DNA of 64,000 nt, from positions 248,001 to 312,000 of the forward strand of contig NC_021676.1 of the NCBI RefSeq assembly GCF_000247815.1, written 5' to 3'. The notes beneath the pieces were generated by a model. That model made no database searches. It was given only the letters and a program-made list of their open reading frames with translations, and was not told the origin of the DNA. This stretch comes from Ficedula albicollis (lineage: Eukaryota > Chordata > Aves > Passeriformes > Muscicapidae). Position 1 is the first letter of the stretch. Each line of letters opens with the position of its first letter. A program made the position numbers and the translations under genes. Shown in pieces: positions 1-40,437 of the stretch.

Positions 1-659
1 CAGCCAGATCAGGCCCATGCTGCTCCTAGGTCAGCACTTCACACCTGCACAGCACTGCTGAGCTGCCAGCAGGTGAGGGGCATCACTGGCCTGAGTCAAT
101 CAAGCCTGGCCTTGGGCCTGATGGGATGAGTTTTGCAGGGGATGGCTGTGTGTAGTAGGAAAATGCAGCATTTTCTGAATGCAGCTGGCTGGGACAGAAG
201 GGGACAGCTGCACTTCCAGCGCAACTCCAGTGCTCTGGTTTTGCTGCACTTGCATCATCAGGCTTGCTCTGAAGTGTTCGACACTGAGATTTTTTCAAAA
301 GCATTTAAACGTTGCTTTTGGGCTTTTCTGTGTCCCTCCTGGTGAATGTTTCCCTGCTGGAGCAGCTGCCTGTACTCTGTGGGGAGCTTTGGGAACCCAC
401 GAAGCCTCCAGGTAACTCGTGCAGCTGCTGCAAGGGGGGAGTGTGGGGGCAAAGGGGGCAAAGCTGCCGTGCAGGGAGCTGCTCCTCTTCCCAAACCTGC
501 CTCTAGGGCAAAGGTGGAAAATGTCTTATGTGAAAAAATGAGCTAAAGACCTTACAGCCCAAGTTCTGCCTTTTAGAGGAATCAATACTTGTGCTGCTGT
601 TGGGCAGTGAAATCCTGCAGTGCTGTGTCCCTGTCCAGAGTGAGCATCCTGCATAGCTG
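1..659. other. Intergenic, nothing recognised
   Basis: Mixed-composition DNA with only short chance reading frames on either strand. I see no repeat family, RNA gene or conserved motif. Confidence 0.6.
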
Positions 660-935
660 GGGGGACACCCAGGGACACCCAGGGAACACCCAGGGACAAC
701 CAGGGACACCCGGGGACACCCAGGGGACACCCAGGGACAACCAGGGACACCCGGGGACACCCACGGACACCCACGGGACAACCAGGGACACCCGGGGACA
801 CCCAGGGGACACCCAGGGACAACCAGGGACACCCTGGGGACACCCAGGGGACACCCAAGGACAACCAGGAGACAACCAGGGGACACCCAGGGACACCCAG
901 GGGGACACCCAGGGACAACCAGGGGACACCCACCC
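660..935 (+). repeat. Short-unit minisatellite built from GGGACACCCA / GGGACAACCA
   Basis: About 24 imperfect units of 10-12 bp alternate GGGACACCCA-like and GGGACAACCA-like motifs. The unit length varies, so both strands stay open in several frames and give the period-rich 140-180 residue frames here, which are not genes. The C strand carries closely spaced CCC tracts, and the complement could form G-quadruplexes. Confidence 0.9.
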
Positions 936-1102
936 CTGTGCACTCTGCCTCCCACTTGGCCACCCCTCACCTTGCATGCTGCAGGAAGGAGATCCCAGCA
1001 GCAGCAAGGGATGTTTGTACAGTGCCTAGCAGCAGGGGACAAAGCTGTGAAAATGGTCCTTTCTGAGATTTTCTAGTTCTGACTGTGGAGCTGGGTCTTA
1101 TT

Positions 1103-1228
<126 letters not shown>

Positions 1229-2298
1229 TAATTTGAGGAAGTTCATTTTAGTGTTCTGTTTACTGCTTGGATCTTGGGGCTGGAAGTTACCTTGTGTTAT
1301 TTCTTGCCACATCTTGGGGTAGTTTTGCATGCTTATTTTACCTTTGGGGTTTAAGTGGTTTTTTGGTAGTTGCCCTTTTTTTTTTTTTTTAAAGGTTTGC
1401 TAAATTAATTATTTAGAGAAGAAAAGCCAGGTAAAGCCAAGTAAGTGCATCTCTGCTCCGTGAAGGTTCGGAAATGCAAAGCCATGGAGGGGGAAGGGAT
1501 CAAGCATTTTGAAACAGCAATATTTGAAAACTGTTTTAAAGTTAATCCTTTCAGTAGGAGACCCGATAACAACTTCCTTGGCAGGCTTGTGCAGGTGACG
1601 CTAAAGCTTTCCTGGCTCCCGCATCTGTATCTGTTTGCTGCAATGCCATCAGGAGCTTTTGCCACAGGGTCCCTTCTCCCCCCGCCAGCCCAGGGTGGCA
1701 GGGCTGCTCCCCGGGCAGGCAGAGCAGCGGAGCGATGCCCGCGCTGACCCGGCCAGCGGCTCATGGCAATGTCCCGACTCGAGGCATGTGACAGCAGGGC
1801 TGTGCTGGCGCTGCTGCTGGCACGGCTCCTGCCGGGGGGAGCTGCCCCCAGCCCCAGCAGCGCACTGCTCCCCGCTTCCAGGGCCTTTGGGGTCCTAAAC
1901 GGGGAGAATACCTGGCACACCTGCCCAGCCAGGTGTCGTCCTGTTCCCCAAAACTGGCTCCAGCTGGGAAGTCCCTGCCCCTGCAGCCCCCTCCTCTCAG
2001 CGTGGTTCCTACCCAAGCCTGCAGAGAGCTCCGGCTCCCAGGCTGCCCTCTGGGGCTCAAAAGGGCACGAAGTCTCCTCTGGCAGAGGTTTAGGGAGGGA
2101 GGGGCAGTGCGAGTCTCCCAGAAACGCAACAGCAGCCCTGGCACATGTGTGGGGCTCTGCGTGGTCCCATCTCATGACCCGACACTGCGGCCAGAAGGGA
2201 CCTGCTCAAAGCATCGCTTTTGAGGAGGGTCAAACAGGGAAGTTTTTGTCTCTTTGCGGAAATGCGGCACAAAAAGGATGAGGAGGAAATTTAAAAAT
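1229..2298. other. Intergenic 5' flank, nothing recognised
   Basis: Moderately GC-rich sequence with a T run at about 1376-1390. Reading frames of up to 256 residues on the minus strand lack any recognisable domain and overlap similar-length frames on the other strand, so I do not call them. Confidence 0.55.
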
Positions 2299-2342
2299 AA
2301 AAAAAAAAAAAAAAAAAAAAAAAAACCCCCCCCCCCCCCCCC

Positions 2343-2370
<28 letters not shown>
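2299..2370 (+). repeat. A27-C17-A28 mirror homopolymer block
   Basis: A run of 27 A, then 17 C, then 28 A. It looks like a C run inserted into one A tract, in line with the other C insertions in the window. Confidence 0.9.
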
Positions 2371-2373
<3 letters not shown>

Positions 2374-3879
2374 TAATTACTGTTCGTATGGAGGGGGGAA
2401 CACGACAGACACGGCAGGACGGGTGAGGCTGGAAGCCACAGACCCTTTGCTGGGTGACCAGGGGCTGTGCCATTGCCGGCACCGTTCCCTGCTCGCCCCC
2501 GGCTTCCCCCAGGCGCCGTTCCGGGGCTCCTGGGGTGGGGTGGCTTTGGGGCTGTGGGGTTCTCCAGCCCTGCTGCGCGGGAGCGGGATGGGCGCGGGGG
2601 CTTCCCACGGATGCGCAGCAGCAGCGCGGATGCCCGAGAGCTTCTTCCTTGCCGGGCAAATAGGGAGGGCATGGCCTGGCTCCCGGCATCGAAGGGGCAG
2701 GTATTGAAAGGATATAAAGTATATATTATGTATATTTAATTTTTCCCCCCTGCACCAGTAAGCCACGGGTCCATTGGCACTGGTAATTCTCTTTTCAGGG
2801 TGGACGTGATGCAGCAGCCGCTGACGCCTCTGAGTTAAACGAGAAATAAAATAGGAATAAATGCCCGCATCTGCCCCATTTTTAAGGCAAACGACAAAAT
2901 AATTTCGTGTCTCCCAGTGCAGCCAAATCCCCGCAAGGACCGTGGGTAGACCCCAAAGTCTGGGGAGAGGTGCAGTCTTTTCCCTCAAACGAGCAATGCG
3001 AAATCTTGTGAGATAAAATGATGGAGGAAGGAGGGGGATCCCTGCAAATAGGATGAGCATCGGCGGTCTTTATGCTCAGGTCGCCTTGGAAGGCGGAGGG
3101 GCGTCGGGGACGCCCGTCCCTCCCGACTCCCCTTCTGCGCTCTCTGACATGGTCACATCAAAGGACCCGGCGGGGGGAATCTGTGCACAACCGAGTCCCT
3201 GAAATTCGCGCCTGGAAGGAGATAGAAAGCCAGATGATATTGATATATTACTGAACAGAGAAATATTGGATGTGTCTGTACGTGCGCGATGCCAGAGGTT
3301 TGCACAGTTTGTCTGGAAACGCCCGGAACTGGAGGCGGGTTTTAATAAAAACCATTTGCCACTTGTCTTCAATTAGGGTCTAGAAATTTAGCAAACAGAA
3401 GAAATGTCTAATTTTTTTCTCACTCGCTGTCGGGATCAGGAGGTAAACGCGGTGCCCCTGCAACGATTTCGGGGCTCGGCGTTCCAGGAGCGAGGAATCC
3501 CAGGCGGATCGCGGCGGTGCTGAGGGGTGGCTCCTGTCCCGCGCACCCCTCGCCGTGCTCGGCCGGGCATTCTGCACCGCGGTCCCTCCGCCGCCCGTGG
3601 AAAGGGCGAGCGCCTTACAACGTGGGGTGTCCCTGTTTTTACCGCCGTGCTGTCGGGAGAGCCCCGGGGCGCGGGGCTTCTCTCTCCCCGGGGCTGGGCG
3701 GACACCAACCATCCTGTCACCCCAACCAGGCGGGTGACGGGCACCTCGGAAAACCAACCCCCCCACCACCCCCGGCTCCAATATTCCCTGTATCTTCGTG
3801 TCCATGACAAATAGAGGCAACGTGAGACAGGAAAAAGGGAGGAGGGGGAGAAAGACACGCACACAATAGCCAGGCAAAT
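2371..3879. other. 5' flank of ZIC3, no gene recognised
   Basis: GC-rich 2400-2700, then AT-rich 2700-3400 with TATA-like stretches (ggatataaagtatatatta near 2709), then a CpG-rich block about 3420-3760. No exon-like frame with a recognisable domain is present. Some of this may be conserved regulatory sequence, which cannot be judged without alignment. Confidence 0.5.
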
Positions 3880-4440
3880 TGTTAATAACTCCGGCGTTTG
3901 GGGAAGCCGGTACTGTAACTGCGCTCTCATCAGTCACCGCTCCTGAAGTGATAGTAAAAATGCATCTAAACATGCTGCGGTGTGATATATAAAAGCACAG
4001 CGGGATGAGCTGCTTTCCAAAAAGGGACTTGGTGATTGGTTATGCCTTGGCATGATTGACAAGAGCTTAGTTTGGTAAAGAGAAGACACGCAAGCTTTCA
4101 CAGCGGGATTTCTTTTCTAAAATATATCACACTAGCCTTTGAAAAGCGCCGCACACTATAAGGGAAATAAGGTTGCTTTATAGTGCGCTGACATTTCTTT
4201 AAAACACAACTAAGATCAAAAAAAGAAATAAAATGTGTTCCAAACACAATGTTTTAATTAGTTTATTCTGTGCATTTGCTTTTATCTGGTGTATATATCG
4301 CGGATCCCCACCCTTTAATTAAAACAACTGGCTGTCTATACAACAGCATAGACAAATGCTTAACTTTCTCCTTTGTAGCTACAAGCAAACTCAATTTACT
4401 ACGGCTCTCAGAAGAGTTTTTAAAATAAACGTGGACGCCT
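3880..4440. promoter_or_regulatory. Candidate conserved regulatory element about 9.5-10 kb upstream of ZIC3
   Basis: Non-repetitive AT-rich sequence between GC-rich blocks. It contains TGATTGACA (4053-4061, 9 of 10 bases of the PBX/PREP site), an inverted CCAAT box (GATTGGTTAT at about 4034), a TATATAAAAG at about 3987, an imperfect inverted repeat (4146-4188) and TTAATTA-type homeodomain sites. This mix resembles developmental non-coding elements. Conservation is not shown by one sequence, so the call is tentative. Confidence 0.3.
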
Positions 4441-4712
4441 TGAAAGCTATTGGGGACCGGGCGAAGGTAGCGGGAAATGGCTGTTTCCTGGCTTTGAAAA
4501 CTTGAGAGGATGTGGAGAGTGGCGGGCAGCCCTGCCCGCAGCCCTGCCCGCAGCGCTCACCCGCGGGCTCGCAGCCCCGCTGAGAGAATTGAAACGCAAC
4601 GAGGGCAGAGCTGCCTTCATCTGGGAGCCGCAGCTGTGGGGCTGAGATGGGGCTTTCCGTCTGCTTGGTTGGGTTTTGGATTTTTCTTGGTTTCTCTTTC
4701 TTGATCCCTTTT

Positions 4713-4891
4713 TTTTTTGTTTTTGTTTTTTTTTTTTTTTAATTTTAATTTTGGTGCCGTCCTCATCGAAGCCCAGATTGCCGCAAGCCCTCCCTCCCCC
4801 CTTTTTTGTTTTTGTTTTTTTTTTTTTTTTAATTTTAATTTTGGTGCCGTCCTCATCGAAGCCCAGATTGCCGCAAGCCCTCCCTCCCCCC
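4713..4891 (+). repeat. 90-bp tandem duplication
   Basis: A unit of about 90 bp runs from a T-rich stretch through AATTTTAATTTTGGTGCCG to a C5-6 run and occurs twice in tandem (unique parts at 4741 and 4831). The copies are identical apart from one T in the T run (15 versus 16). Such identity suggests a very recent duplication or an unmerged assembly overlap. Confidence 0.9.
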
Positions 4892-5984
4892 GCACTGCCG
4901 TCTCCGGGCTTGACCACTTGACGCACCTTTTCCACCGCCGTCCCCCCGCCCCTGCCCGACAAGGTTCTCGTTACGGGGCCGATTCCCCGGGCAGGGGAAT
5001 AAAAGTCCTTTAAAAGGCTTCGACTCCTTCACCCCGTGGCAAGCACATCGTTTACGGGCGGGTTAATCGTACCGCGGGGGCCCCCAGCGCCCGGGGTGGG
5101 CTCCCTGCGCTCCCCAGAGCGGGGCCTGGGGCTATTCCGTAGCCAAAATACAGAAGGGAGGGGGTCAGACCCGCGAGGGGACGTCTGTGGGGATATCGGC
5201 AGCGAGAATGGAGCTGGCTCTCCGCGGAGCCCCGCGGGCACAGGCAGGGGATGCATGAACCACCCCGGTGCCAACCCGCAGCCGGGCACGGGGGCACATT
5301 CCTGCAGGAGCCCTCGCCCCACTCCGCACCTCTTTGATTCGGCCGCCTTGGCCCCAGAGCTTCGAGCGGGTTTCAGGGCGGAAAGCAGCCCCTGTTGCAG
5401 GGCTATTTCACGAAGGAAGCGTGCGGGGGCTGACCCGCGGCGCCCGGGCCGGCCGGAGCCCCGGAGCGCTGCCCTGGCTGAGAAACGAGCGGGGCGGGGG
5501 CGAAAGGACAAGGAGCGGGTCAGACCCGGAGCCGTGCGGCGGCACCGCTGCCGAGCGAAGGAGAAGAGCACAAGAGAAAAAGGGATGAGCAGATGACACA
5601 GGGGGCCGTCGGGGATGTGTCCCGGCCCGAGAGCGAAGGGGAGCTTGGCTCTCTCCCCGACACCTCGGGGAAAATCCCCGGTGGTTGAGGGGAGAGTCGC
5701 TGGGCGATGCGGCCGGGGAGAGGATGGGGAAAGACGAGCAGTGGAAAATCGTCGTTTTAATTGTTTAAAATACTTTAAATCGTTCAACACCTTTTTCCAA
5801 CACATCCTCGGGACTGGCGAAATCGTGTCCCCGTCTTCATGGAACGCTGGCTGCGGGAAACCCTCGGTTTGCCGGTGTGCCCCCGGTGCGGGGACCGACA
5901 CCTGAGAGCGTGACCCAAGCCCCGGTCCCGGGCCCACCTGCGGATCCCTCAGCGCCCGGCTCCGCCCGAGCCCCGAACCGTCCC
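4892..5984. other. CpG-rich 5' flank, no gene recognised
   Basis: GC- and CpG-rich sequence of CpG-island character. Open frames on both strands overlap and carry no known domain. A short AT-rich patch lies at about 5745-5800. It could be part of a promoter or island associated with ZIC3, but no transcript signal is seen. Confidence 0.45.
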
Positions 5985-8219
<2,235 letters not shown>

Positions 8220-8460
8220 CGAAGTTCAGACCTGTTTACTCCAGCCCGGATCTCTGAAGTTCAAATGTACATGTGCTTCCCCCTCCGCTGAGTGACAGCT
8301 ACAATGGGAATGTCTCGTTCGCTCCTGGTTTGCATATAATTACACCGGAGATGCAATATGTTTATGGCAGGAGAAAAACTACTTGTCTTTACGCTTGTTA
8401 AGGATATTCATTTAACCGCGATACAGAGCGGTTTAAAAGCTCTTTAGGGTGGATAGAATA
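8220..8460. promoter_or_regulatory. Candidate SOX/POU/TEAD enhancer upstream of ZIC3
   Basis: Within about 75 bp lie TGACAG (8293-8298, MEIS/TGIF type), ACAATGG (8301-8307, SOX), overlapping GGAATG (8307-8312, TEAD), TTTGCAT followed by ATAATTA (8329-8342, POU plus homeodomain) and TGTTTATGG (8359-8367, FOX or CDX type). The sequence is unique and AT-balanced inside a GC-rich area. ZIC3 is expressed in pluripotent and neural-plate cells, where SOX/POU input is usual. The clustering is seen; the function is inferred. Confidence 0.35.
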
Positions 8461-8493
8461 TTCCCCTCGCCGCCGGCTCGCAGCTCAGCGCGA

Positions 8494-8513
8494 GGGGACT
8501 TTTGTGGCTCTTA

Positions 8514-8557
<44 letters not shown>

Positions 8558-8581
8558 GGGGACTTTTGTGGCTCTTATCCC
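8494..8581 (+). repeat. 24-bp duplicated flank around a 41-base poly-C run
   Basis: The sequence GGGGACTTTTGTGGCTC (extended to 24 bp, 8494-8517) occurs again at 8558-8581 with only C (8515-8555) and two G between. The arrangement is the same as that in ZIC3 exon 1 and indicates two contig ends from one locus joined through C. Confidence 0.92.
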
Positions 8582-8944
8582 GGGTTTGTTCTGCCTTTTC
8601 CTCGCATCCTCGGGGTAAGGAACGAGGGAAATCCACGGAGCCACCGACCTGTCACTGTTACTGAAACCTCACTTGCCCCTGCCCCTGCCCCGCTGCCAAA
8701 TCTGCCATAACGAGCGGGCACGCTTTGGGGACGGCGTTTTCCTCCCGCGCTGGAGGGCCCAGACCGTGCGCTCTTGTCCCTGGCACGGCTCTCCGGCCCG
8801 TGCCGGGGCTGGCACGGAGCAGCGCTGAGCCCCGGGACCCCGGGCACCGAGGGACCCACAACGCTTTCCAGGGTTTTTTACATTTTTGCAGCTCGTAAGT
8901 TCCAAAAACACTTAAAGGGAAAAAAAACAAAACAAAAATCACAC

Positions 8945-8954
8945 AAAAAAAAAA

Positions 8955-8999
<45 letters not shown>

Positions 9000-9015
9000 A
9001 CAAAAAAAAAAAAAA
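8945..9015 (+). repeat. A12-C43-A mirror homopolymer block
   Basis: C run 8957-8999 sits inside an A-rich tract: A12 before, ACA12-15 after. It repeats the A-C-A arrangement seen at 2299-2370. Confidence 0.92.
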
Positions 9016-11144
<2,129 letters not shown>

Positions 11145-11198
11145 TTTTTTTTTTTTTTTTTTTTTTCCCCCCCCCCCCCCCCCCCCCTTTTTTTTTTC
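11145..11198 (+). repeat. T22-C21-T11 homopolymer block
   Basis: C run 11167-11187 inside a T tract. Here the surrounding homopolymer is T rather than A, yet the inserted base is still C on the + strand. Confidence 0.92.
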
Positions 11199-11569
11199 TT
11201 TTACTCGCTCCCTGCAAACCTTAAAATAAAGGAGACGAAGCCTTTCCTGGGGCTGATTGGGGGGAAGAATGTGAAAGGGCCGCGGTTATAAAGCGCTGCT
11301 TGAAGCGGGCTCTCAATGCGTCTCTGAACTTGATCAGATTTTACGTTTCCTGCAGAGAGCCGGCGGCGAGCCTAAGACCTGCCCAATAGCCAGACTTGGG
11401 GGCTCAGCAAACCTCAGGATATTACAATTACAGCCATCTTTCTTTCTGCCTTTTATTTCCACTCTTGCTCCCCATAGTTCTTTGCAAATGCTTTCCAGAA
11501 CAGAAAATGAGTGGATTTATAGCGCTGTCTGCAACTGATAATTATTCCAAGGCAGAACATTTCCCTTGC
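11199..11569. other. 5' flank, nothing recognised
   Basis: Unique sequence with no gene-like frame. Moderately AT-rich. Confidence 0.5.
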
Positions 11570-11620
11570 AAAAAAAAAAAAAAAAAAAAAAACCCCCCAA
11601 AAAAAAAAAAAAAAAAAAAA
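11570..11620 (+). repeat. A23-C6-A22 homopolymer block followed by a GA-rich tract
   Basis: Six C split an A tract (C at 11593-11598). A purine tract of GAAA/GAAAG units continues at about 11635-11715. Confidence 0.88.
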
Positions 11621-11760
11621 GGGGCTGGGGGGTGAAGAGAGAAAGAAAGAAAAAGTGGAAAGAAAGAGAGAAAGGAAAGAAATAAAGAGAGAAATAGAGA
11701 AAATATAGAAAGAATAAATGGGAGTAGGAAAAGGCATCTCAGACCCGCGGTGCCGGGAGC

Positions 11761-17486
<5,726 letters not shown>

Positions 17487-18178
17487 AGGCAGCTGCTGCC
17501 CGGCCACAGACTGCACCAAATGCATTGGGAACGAGGAAAAAAAAAAAGGACAAACCAAGCCAACTGCATCTCGCTCCCACGGAAATGGAGTTTCCATACC
17601 GACGACTGCATAGGGCTACACCTACTTAACTGCCAGGATCCGGAGGGGGGTCTTCTATTACTATATTATAATTATTACTTTTTTTTTTTTTTTTTTTTTT
17701 TTGCAAGCCCAGACGCTGGACTAGCCATGTCCTTTTCTCAGGATTAGATTTCTCTTTTTTGTTGTCATTTTTTTTTCAGTCACAGTCGTTTTTTTTATTT
17801 TTTCCCCCCCTCCTTGCCTGAGTCTCTTTCTCCAATTCCCCACTTATTTTATTTTTCTTAATTTGTTTTGTTTTTCTTTCTTTCGGTGGGATGTTGACAT
17901 GAGGATGAAAATTCTCCTTCGCCTTAGTGGTGATTGTTTAAACTTACAGTCTTAAACCGTGCCAAAGTCCTGTTATGTCTTGAACTTTCCTTTCTAGCTC
18001 TCCTGCTGCTTCTTTCTCTGCTCTTCTCTTTCTCCTTCTCTCTCCAAGCATTACACTTGTGAATGTATTCTCGTCTGATGGGGTCGGTCAGTATTTTTCA
18101 GGATGAGGATGTGGTGTTTATTCTGCCCTGATTGTGACGTTTAGTATAACGGTTGCCTTTTTGTAATAACTTTTTTTT

Positions 18179-18186
18179 GTAAATAC
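18179..18186 (+). promoter_or_regulatory. Pumilio-type response element in the ZIC3 3'UTR
   Basis: TGTAAATA matches the PUF-protein consensus UGUAHAUA on the transcribed strand. A single 8-mer in an AT-rich UTR can arise by chance, so function is only possible. Confidence 0.35.
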
Positions 18187-18350
18187 ATACCCATGATGCC
18201 ATATTTATCGTTCGTAATTTAATTATTGATACAAAGTGCCGGGAACTGAACAATATTTATGGGGGAGAAAAAATTGTTTTCTAACAAAAAAATACAAACA
18301 AACAAAAAAAATTTCAACTCTGTACAGCTTTTGGTTATAACTGCTTTAGC

Positions 18351-18356
18351 ATTAAA
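18351..18356 (+). terminator. ATTAAA polyadenylation signal of ZIC3
   Basis: ATTAAA, the commonest variant of AATAAA, lies about 865 bp after the stop. A T/GT-rich stretch (tttattgttttgg) follows within 25 bases. GC-rich non-transcript-like sequence starts soon after, which supports transcript cleavage near 18370-18380. Confidence 0.75.
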
Positions 18357-18436
18357 AGTTTATTGTTTTGGAAAGAGCCGTTATTGACCTCCTCCGGGGC
18401 ACGGGGCAGCCGCGGGTCCCGCCGCGGGCCCGGTCG

Positions 18437-26090
<7,654 letters not shown>

Positions 26091-26126
26091 CAGGGCTGGA
26101 CACAGCTCCCCATGGCTGGACACAGC

Positions 26127-29337
<3,211 letters not shown>

Positions 29338-29412
29338 ATGGCTGGACACAGCTCCTCAGGGCTGGACACAGCTCCTCAGGGCAGGACACAGCTCCCCTTG
29401 GCTGGACACAGC

Positions 29413-29413
<1 letters not shown>

Positions 29414-29460
<47 letters not shown>
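29414..29460 (+). repeat. Poly-C run, 47 bases, inside the 20-bp minisatellite
   Basis: Second C run in the same array, again starting at the unit's C tract and followed by TATGGCTGGACAC. Confidence 0.96.
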
Positions 29461-29560
29461 TATGGCTGGACACAGCTCCTCAGGGCTGGACACAGCTCCC
29501 TATGGCTGGACACAGCTCCCCATGGCTGGACACAGCTCCCCATGGCTGGGCACAGCTCCC

Positions 29561-33961
<4,401 letters not shown>

Positions 33962-34110
33962 ACACACCTGTGCAGCTCAGCCTGTGGGAGTGCAGCTGTG
34001 AGTGAGCAGGGCTGCGTGTGGGAGTGCAGCTGTGAGTGAGCAGGGCTCCAATACACACCTGTGCAGCTCAGCCTGTGGGAGTGCAGCTGGGAGCAAGCAG
34101 GGCTCGCTGT
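33962..34110 (+). repeat. Degenerate tandem repeat continuing the 51-bp array
   Basis: Units containing CACACCTGTGCAGCTCAGCC and GTGGGAGTGCAGCTGTGAGT recur two to three times, at about 33962, 34016 and 34055. Confidence 0.75.
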
Positions 34111-34954
34111 GCATCACTGCTCGTGGTAGGGCAGGTGTCTGATTCCTTAGGCTCAGCCTAGGCACCGTCTCTTGGCCTCTGCCTGGGCTGTGGATGTCAT
34201 CAAATCAGGTGCCAAAGGAGATTTCTTTTTAAAGTACTAAAGAGCCCATTTTGTATTAGTCCCACAGTGAAGGCTGGCTGTGGTGGTGTCTGGTGGAGGC
34301 ACGGCCCTGGTGCGCTGGCACATCCGCACGCACGCGCACGCTCTTTGCTATTCCTCCTGCAGTTGCTCCCACCAATAAATCTGCACTTGCTGTAGCCAGG
34401 ATGGAAATCTTTAAGACAAAGGACTTGAATGGGCAGTTTTTTATTGCTGTTATAGAGTAGAAGGCCCCAAGCTGGGGACTACTGCATGCATGAATGCTGC
34501 CCCCCTTGGCTTGGTACTGTCTGCTGTGAGCTCTATACCAGTACCAGAGACTGTGAAGGGGAGAGGGCCCCAAGGCTGCTATTTCCCCATTTCAATTCCT
34601 GCTCCTCTGACTGCAGCAAATCCCAAAGAAATGATGGCTGAGAAGCAAACTTGGGGAAGAGTGTAGAAGGGCGGGCTGTTGGGCAGCGCAGGGGATGCGT
34701 GGGAGGGCAGCACAAAAACGTGGGAATGAGGAAAGGAGGAACAAAAGAGATGTGGGTTGGCGAAGGAGAACAGCGGAGTGAAAAGCGGCCAGGCTGGTGC
34801 AGCAGTGAGGAGCAATCCTTGTCCTGTGTGTGAATACACCCAGCTGAGCCTTTTGCATTTGCAGGCTGTTCAGGCAGAGCCCCCACAAAAGTGTGAGAGT
34901 CCCTGGAGACTGCACGGGCTGTGCCCTGCGGGAAGCAGCGAGTGGCACTGGGGT
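34111..34954. other. 3' intergenic DNA, nothing recognised
   Basis: Mixed-composition unique sequence; no family or domain recognised on either strand. Confidence 0.5.
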
Positions 34955-35270
34955 GAGGGACACCCCACACCCCACACCCCACACTGACTGTGGGGTGAGG
35001 GACACGCCACACCCCACACTGCTCCCACACTGTCTGTGGGGTGCTGTGGGTGCAGGTGGTGCTCAGGATGAGGGACAATCCACACCCCACACTGCTCCCA
35101 CACTGTCTGTGGGGTGCTCTGGGCCTGGTCCCTGGCCACGTTCCCATGGCAGGCCCCACACCCCACACCCCACACTGTTAGGTGCTGTGGGTGCAGGTGG
35201 TGCTCAGGATGAGGGACACCCCACACCCCACACCCCACGTTGTCTGTGGGGTGCTCTGGGCCCAGTCTGT
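34955..35270 (+). repeat. Complex CCCCACA / TGTGGGG tandem repeat
   Basis: CACCCCACACCCCACACTG blocks alternate with CTGTGGGGTGCTGTGGG and CAGGTGGTGCTCAGGATGA (35055 and 35197). There is a higher-order period of roughly 130-140 bp. The CCCCACA and TGTGGGG parts are complementary and could pair within a strand. The array leads up to the N gap. Confidence 0.8.
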
Positions 35271-35360
35271 GGCTACATTCCCATGGTGGGCCCTGGGCTG
35301 GACTGGGGCCGAGTCTCCTGGTGAGCCTCTGAGCTGCCAGGGAAGGGAAGGGAAGGGAAG

Positions 35361-35370
35361 AGATCGGAAG
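35361..35370 (+). other. Partial Illumina adapter AGATCGGAAG at a gap edge
   Basis: These ten bases are the first ten of the Illumina adapter stem and end exactly where the N gap begins. On its own a 10-mer is weak; its position at the gap and the full 13-mer at 7309 make contamination likely. Confidence 0.75.
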
Positions 35371-35426
35371 NNNNNNNNNNNNNNNNNNNNNNNNNNNNNN
35401 NNNNNNNNNNNNNNNNNNNNNNNNNN
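35371..35426. other. Assembly gap, 56 N
   Basis: Undetermined bases. The right side resumes GAAAAAAAAAATAATAC and then reaches a 2.1-kb C run 37 bases later. Confidence 1.
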
Positions 35427-35462
35427 GAAAAAAAAAAATAATACACTGAAGGCACCAACTCC

Positions 35463-40437
<4,975 letters not shown>

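Larger units (their letters stand above)
17487..18375 (+). other. ZIC3: ZIC3 3' untranslated region
   Basis: AT-rich, T-tract-rich sequence follows the stop codon without interruption up to a poly(A) signal. It holds T runs at about 17680-17702 and 17768-17804, a Pumilio-type site near 18179, and a TTTATTGTTTTGG segment after the poly(A) signal. The end is set from the signal position and could be off by about 20 bases. Confidence 0.8.

Noticed and set aside
2709..2745. TATA-like GGATATAAAGTATATAT as a gene promoter
   Set aside because: No downstream exon or conserved start could be found; AT-rich sequence gives such matches often.
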